The position numbers were made by a program, and so were the translations under genes. A stretch of DNA of 10,535 bases from CAJYAN01 sp046484825. GTDB taxonomy: Bacteria > Pseudomonadota > Gammaproteobacteria > UBA6429 > Thiohalophilaceae. The stretch covers positions 1-10,535 of the forward strand of contig JAWOIE010000211.1 of the NCBI GenBank assembly GCA_046484825.1, in the 5' to 3' direction. Shown piece by piece: positions 6,815-10,535 of this stretch. A model generated the notes under the pieces. The model was not told the DNA's origin, did no database searches, and worked only from the letters and a program-made list of their open reading frames with translations. Position 1 is the stretch's first letter. Each line of letters begins with the position of its first letter.

Positions 6815-6831
6815 AAGCAGCATCCGTGCCA
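6815..6831 (-). promoter_or_regulatory. Sigma-54 (-24/-12) promoter of pilA
   Basis: On the minus strand the sequence reads TGGCACGGATGCTGCTT. It has GG at -24 and GC at -12 separated by exactly 10 bases, and matches the consensus TGGCAC-N5-TTGCW except for one T-to-C change in the -12 element. Predicted transcription start is near 6805, giving a leader of about 77 bases before the pilin ATG. pilA genes in Pseudomonas are known to use RpoN with PilR, and the pilR gene is next door here. Confidence 0.88.
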
Positions 6832-6948
6832 ACCTGCTTGATGGCATTTTGGTGACTGCAAAAGGCAGGAATCTGTGCGGAGGCTCACACTTCGCGTGCT
6901 ACGTGACTGCCGTCTTGCCTGTTACCGCTGTCGCATCATCAAAGTTGG

Positions 6949-6988
6949 GTGACAAAATTTGTCATAACGTGACCGTTAGTGTCACGTT
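6949..6988. promoter_or_regulatory. Tandem GTGAC-N7-GTCAY dyads, proposed PilR enhancer sites
   Basis: Two inverted repeats share the same build. The first, TGACAAAATTTGTCA (6950-6964), is a perfect 7-bp-arm palindrome with one central base. The second has arms AACGTGAC (6966-6973) and GTCACGTT (6981-6988) around a 7-base spacer. Both contain GTGAC-N7-GTCA(C/T), and their centres (6957, 6977) are 20 bp apart, close to two helical turns. They lie about 152 and 172 bp upstream of the predicted pilA start, the usual distance for an NtrC-type activator. Binding by PilR is inferred from position and symmetry. Confidence 0.7.
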
Positions 6989-7061
6989 CGTGCTGCGGCT
7001 ATTCTGGATGGCTAGTGCGGCTGAGGAGGGTGCGCATGCCTGCAGCTCGGGCGTTGGCCAT

Positions 7062-8415
<1,354 letters not shown>

Positions 8416-8423
<8 letters not shown>

Positions 8424-10068
8424 GGTGCTCCATATCATCGCTTGAATGGCGCTGGAAGACCAGGCGGAATCGGCTGCGCCCGTCACGGGTCGGCTCATAG
8501 CGTAACTGGGCTCGGTTGGATTCGGCCAGCTCCCGTGCCAGATAGAGGCCCAGGCCGGTGCCGCTGCTCTCGGTGGTGAAAAACGGCTCGAAGATCTGCT
8601 CACGCTGCGCCGCCGCAACGCCCGGCCCGCTATCGATAATGTCCAGATAGCCGTGCTCTGCGTCAAGGCTCCCGGCATGCAGCATGACCTTGACCGCCTC
8701 CTTGCTGGCCGCCGCATGGCGCAAACCGTTGAGACAGAGGTTGAGCAGGATCTGCTGCAGCTGGTTGGGGTCGAAATGCGCCTCCAGTCCGGCTTCGACA
8801 GCTCTTATTTTTACCGCCTTCAGCGCCGTAGGGTCACTATGGGCAAGCTCCTGCAGGAATTTCTCCAGCCAGGGCTGCAGTGGCAGCAATTCGGCGCGGG
8901 AGCGATCGCGCCTTCCCAGCTGCAATACGTTTTCCACAATCGCATTGATGCGCTGCGATTGGGTGGTGATGATCTCGGTAAGGCGCTGGTCGGCAGGGCT
9001 GAGCTCAGGGGCCTCGCCCAGCAGCGCGGCGGCGTGACTGATTGCGCCAAGCGGGTTGCGGACCTCGTGGGCGATACTGGCGGTCAGGCGCCCCAGTGAG
9101 GCGAGTTTGAGCTGTTGCGCCTGGCGGGTGGTGGTGGCGGCATCCTCCAGGAAGATGAGGGTGCCGTCGCGCCGCTCGTGGCCGATGCTGAGTAGCTGTA
9201 CCAGCAGGTCACGGGAGGTTCCCTCCACCTGCAGCCGGTGTTTCTTCCAGTCCGGCTCCTGCATCCATTGTTTCACTAATTGGTCGAGTTCGCGGGAAAA
9301 TTGAGAGAGGGGGGCCAGCAGCTTTGTCAGCGGTGCCCCCAGCTGCTGCCAGGCGGCGCTGTTCATCAGCCGCACCCGGTTCTCCGGATCGACCACCATC
9401 ACCCCGGTCTGCATCTGCTGGATGATGTAGTCGGTTAGCTGTGCCATGTTGGCCAGGTCGATACTGCGCTGCTGCGCCAGCGCCTCGCTCTCTCTTGCGC
9501 GGCGTGCCAGCACGTGGGCCAGGATGGCGGTGGCAAAGAGGGCGATACCGAGTAGCCCGGCCAGGGAGTAGTTGACGCTGCCGACCGTGGCGGGGAACAG
9601 GGCGTTATAGGCCTGTTCCAGCAAGATCGCGATGGTGGCTATGGCGGCGAAAAAGCCCGGCAGGCGACCGGCGGCGATCATGCTGCCGTTGGCGATACTG
9701 ACCACCAGCAACATACCGACGCCGCTGCTGACACCACCGCTGGCGTGCATCAAAAGAGTGATGAAGGCGATATCGGCCAGGATGTGGACATAGAGTTGCA
9801 CCAGGAATGGCGGGCGCTGGAGCGATACCGGATAGAAGGCCAACAGGCTGAAGCTGAGGTAGGCGAGGCTGGTGTGGTAGAACAGCTCGGGGGCCGCAAG
9901 GCCCAGCGGAGTGGGTAGCTCATTAAGGTGATAGAGGATGGCGAACAGCGCCGCCAGGGTGAAGCGATAGAGGTTGAGAAAACGCAGCGGGCGCCAGGTG
10001 CGGGCGGGGCTGTCAGCGTCCCGGGGTGACAGGCGGGGGCCGAACGGCGGGTTGACCATCTCGACCAA
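8416..10068 (-). CDS. pilS: Type IV pilus sensor histidine kinase
   Basis: A 550-residue membrane kinase, partner of PilR. Six hydrophobic segments fill residues ~30-190 (about 33-46, 62-80, 92-108, 113-134, 138-151, 167-188), as in Pseudomonas PilS, which is reported to sense pilin in the inner membrane through them. A PAS-like domain follows at about 205-310 (TDYIIQQMQTGVMVVDPENR). HisKA has the phospho-acceptor H334 in LTASIAHEVRNPLGAISHA. The HATPase domain has N447 (LLNLCLNGLRHA), DSGPG (479-483), FEPFFTT and GTGLGL (503-508), so all catalytic boxes are present. I favour the TTG start at 10068 because GGGGAG stands 8 bases upstream; the in-frame ATG 10059 would be 17 bases from it. It starts 5 bp after the PP0621-like stop and overlaps pilR by 8 bp: one operon. 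Signal identity in this organism is not shown. Confidence 0.93.
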
Positions 10069-10073
10069 ACCGT

Positions 10074-10316
10074 TTACTCCCCTGCTTGCTGCTTGTCGGC
10101 GTCCCGGTGCTCGGGGCTGCAGTAGTAGTTGCCGTCCTGCTCCAGCGCTTCACTGGCGGGGATATGGATGCCGCAGTGTGCGCATTTGACCATGTCGTGC
10201 GAGGATATCTTGCGCGGCTTCTGCTCCGCGGAGGCCGGCGCACTGAACAGGCGCAGGAACATGCGGTAGAGCAGCCAGATGATGAGGCCGATAATGACGA
10301 GTCGGATCAGGTTCAT
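10074..10316 (-). CDS. PP0621-like small membrane protein with CxxC...C zinc-knuckle
   Basis: An 80-residue protein with one N-terminal membrane segment (NLIRLVIIGLIIWLLYRMFL, about 2-21), a short linker and a cysteine-rich tail: MVKCAHCGIHIPASEAL then YYCSPEHRD. The CxxC and C-x3-H residues could bind one zinc ion on the cytoplasmic side. It resembles the small 'PP0621 family' proteins annotated in gammaproteobacteria, function unknown. GGGA lies 6 bases before ATG 10316, and its TAA overlaps the GGGGAG ribosome site of pilS, which starts 5 bp later, so it is the first clear gene of the pilS-pilR operon. Oddly, the frame stays open upstream into a PKD-like segment; I prefer the short start because it matches the family length and has a ribosome site. 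A role in pilus signalling is only suggested by position. Confidence 0.78.
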   Translation of the reverse strand: MNLIRLVIIGLIIWLLYRMFLRLFSAPASAEQKPRKISSHDMVKCAHCGIHIPASEALEQDGNYYCSPEHRDADKQQAGE

Positions 10317-10535
10317 GGGAGTTCCCGGCGGTAAAGTTTGGGCCATTGTAGCGTAATGTGCCCGGGGGACGGTAACTGGGAGGCTAAGTTTAAGGTGCCC
10401 GTTTTCATCCCGGGCACTGACGGTATACGTGCCGGGCCGGGTATAGATATGGGTTACTTCATGACCGCCCGACTCCTGGACACCATCACCGAAATTCCAC
10501 AATTTCCGCGGCGACCTGATATTGTGGAATTTCGG
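10317..10535 (-). CDS. PKD-domain protein, C-terminal part (partial, cut by window edge)
   Basis: The minus-strand frame is open from the right edge and carries the second half of a PKD (polycystic kidney disease-like, Ig-fold) domain: LWNFGDGVQESGGHEVTHIYTRPGTYTVSARDENG, then LKLSLPVTV. WNFGDG and the H-x-Y-x-x-P-G-T-Y-T-V-S pattern are the family hallmarks. PKD domains are extracellular or periplasmic binding modules in secreted enzymes and surface proteins. There is no stop codon between this and the PP0621-like gene, so the frame as written would fuse the two. A frameshift, a genuine fusion, or an assembly fault near the edge are all possible; the inverted repeat at 10489-10535 argues for caution over the last ~30 bases. 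Confidence 0.5.
10345..10380 (-). promoter_or_regulatory. Possible sigma-70 promoter for the PP0621-pilS-pilR operon
   Basis: On the minus strand TACAAT (10345-10350) is a good -10 element about 29 bases before ATG 10316. The best -35 candidate, TTACCG, sits at an overly long spacing of 19 bases, so support is weak. If real, transcription would begin near 10338, inside the stretch that joins the PKD-like and PP0621-like parts, which favours the short start of the small protein. Confidence 0.3.
10489..10535. repeat. 15-bp perfect inverted repeat at the window edge
   Basis: CCGAAATTCCACAAT (10489-10503) is the exact reverse complement of ATTGTGGAATTTCGG (10521-10535), with 17 bases between. 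The inner arm encodes part of the PKD WNFGDG motif. The outer arm ends exactly at the last base, so its true length is unknown. There is no T-run. This is what a fold-back chimera at a contig end looks like, though a real hairpin is not excluded. Confidence 0.85.

Larger units (their letters stand above)
6729..7061. promoter_or_regulatory. pilR-pilA intergenic regulatory region
   Basis: This 333-bp gap has no convincing gene. From the pilA side it holds the 5' leader (6729-6805), the sigma-54 promoter (6815-6831), two isolated GTGACTGC direct repeats (6852-6859 and 6903-6910) and the tandem dyads (6949-6988). No clear terminator follows pilR: an 8-bp stem (7045-7052 with 7070-7077) spans the pilR stop but has no T-run. 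I saw no convincing IHF site in the promoter-to-enhancer interval. Confidence 0.7.

Noticed and set aside
8424..8717. N-terminal extension of pilR by 98 codons
   Set aside because: The extension is Arg/Ser-rich shadow sequence within pilS; the receiver domain begins properly after ATG 8423, which has a GGAG ribosome site.

Overview
The window looks like a gammaproteobacterial chromosome segment built around a type IV pilus regulatory and structural locus. A PilS-type sensor kinase, a PilR-type NtrC-family activator and a type IVa major pilin lie in a row on the minus strand. A canonical sigma-54 promoter sits in front of the pilin. Genus cannot be fixed from this sequence alone. The first ~190 bases are the 3' end of an ISL3-family insertion sequence. 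The far right edge is an incomplete PKD-domain reading frame with a 15-bp inverted repeat, so both ends look like places where an assembly contig could break.

Layout from right to left, in the direction of minus-strand transcription: PKD-like partial frame (10535-10317), PP0621-like small membrane/zinc-knuckle protein (10316-10074), pilS (10068-8416), pilR (8423-7062), a 333-bp regulatory gap, pilA (6728-6303) with a rho-independent terminator (6280-6252). These are followed by a TMTC-like GT-C membrane glycosyltransferase (6177-4201), a DegT/DnrJ/EryC1/StrS sugar aminotransferase (4141-2954), a sulfotransferase (2964-2005) and a flippase-like LPG_synthase_TM protein (2033-1149). A FemAB/GNAT-type acyltransferase (198-1157) runs on the plus strand, converges on this string and overlaps its last gene by 9 bp.

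The right half is an ordinary pilus regulatory module: PilS senses, PilR is phosphorylated and activates sigma-54 RNA polymerase at pilA. The control region is unusually legible. There is a TGGCAC-N5-CTGCT promoter, and about 150-170 bp upstream of its predicted start lie two tandem GTGAC-N7-GTCAY dyads exactly 20 bp apart, which I propose are the PilR enhancer sites.

The left half is visibly AT-richer than pilS/pilR and reads as an acquired glycan-modification cassette placed directly downstream of the pilin. The combination suggests a pilin (or co-located cell-surface) glycosylation system: a GT-C enzyme facing the periplasm, an amino-sugar-forming aminotransferase, a sulfotransferase, a candidate lipid-linked-sugar flippase and an acyltransferase. 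It would resemble in logic the accessory genes found beside pilA in Pseudomonas, but with a different enzyme set that could yield an amino-, acyl- or sulfo-decorated sugar. That functional link is inference from gene families and neighbourhood; nothing in the sequence proves the substrate.
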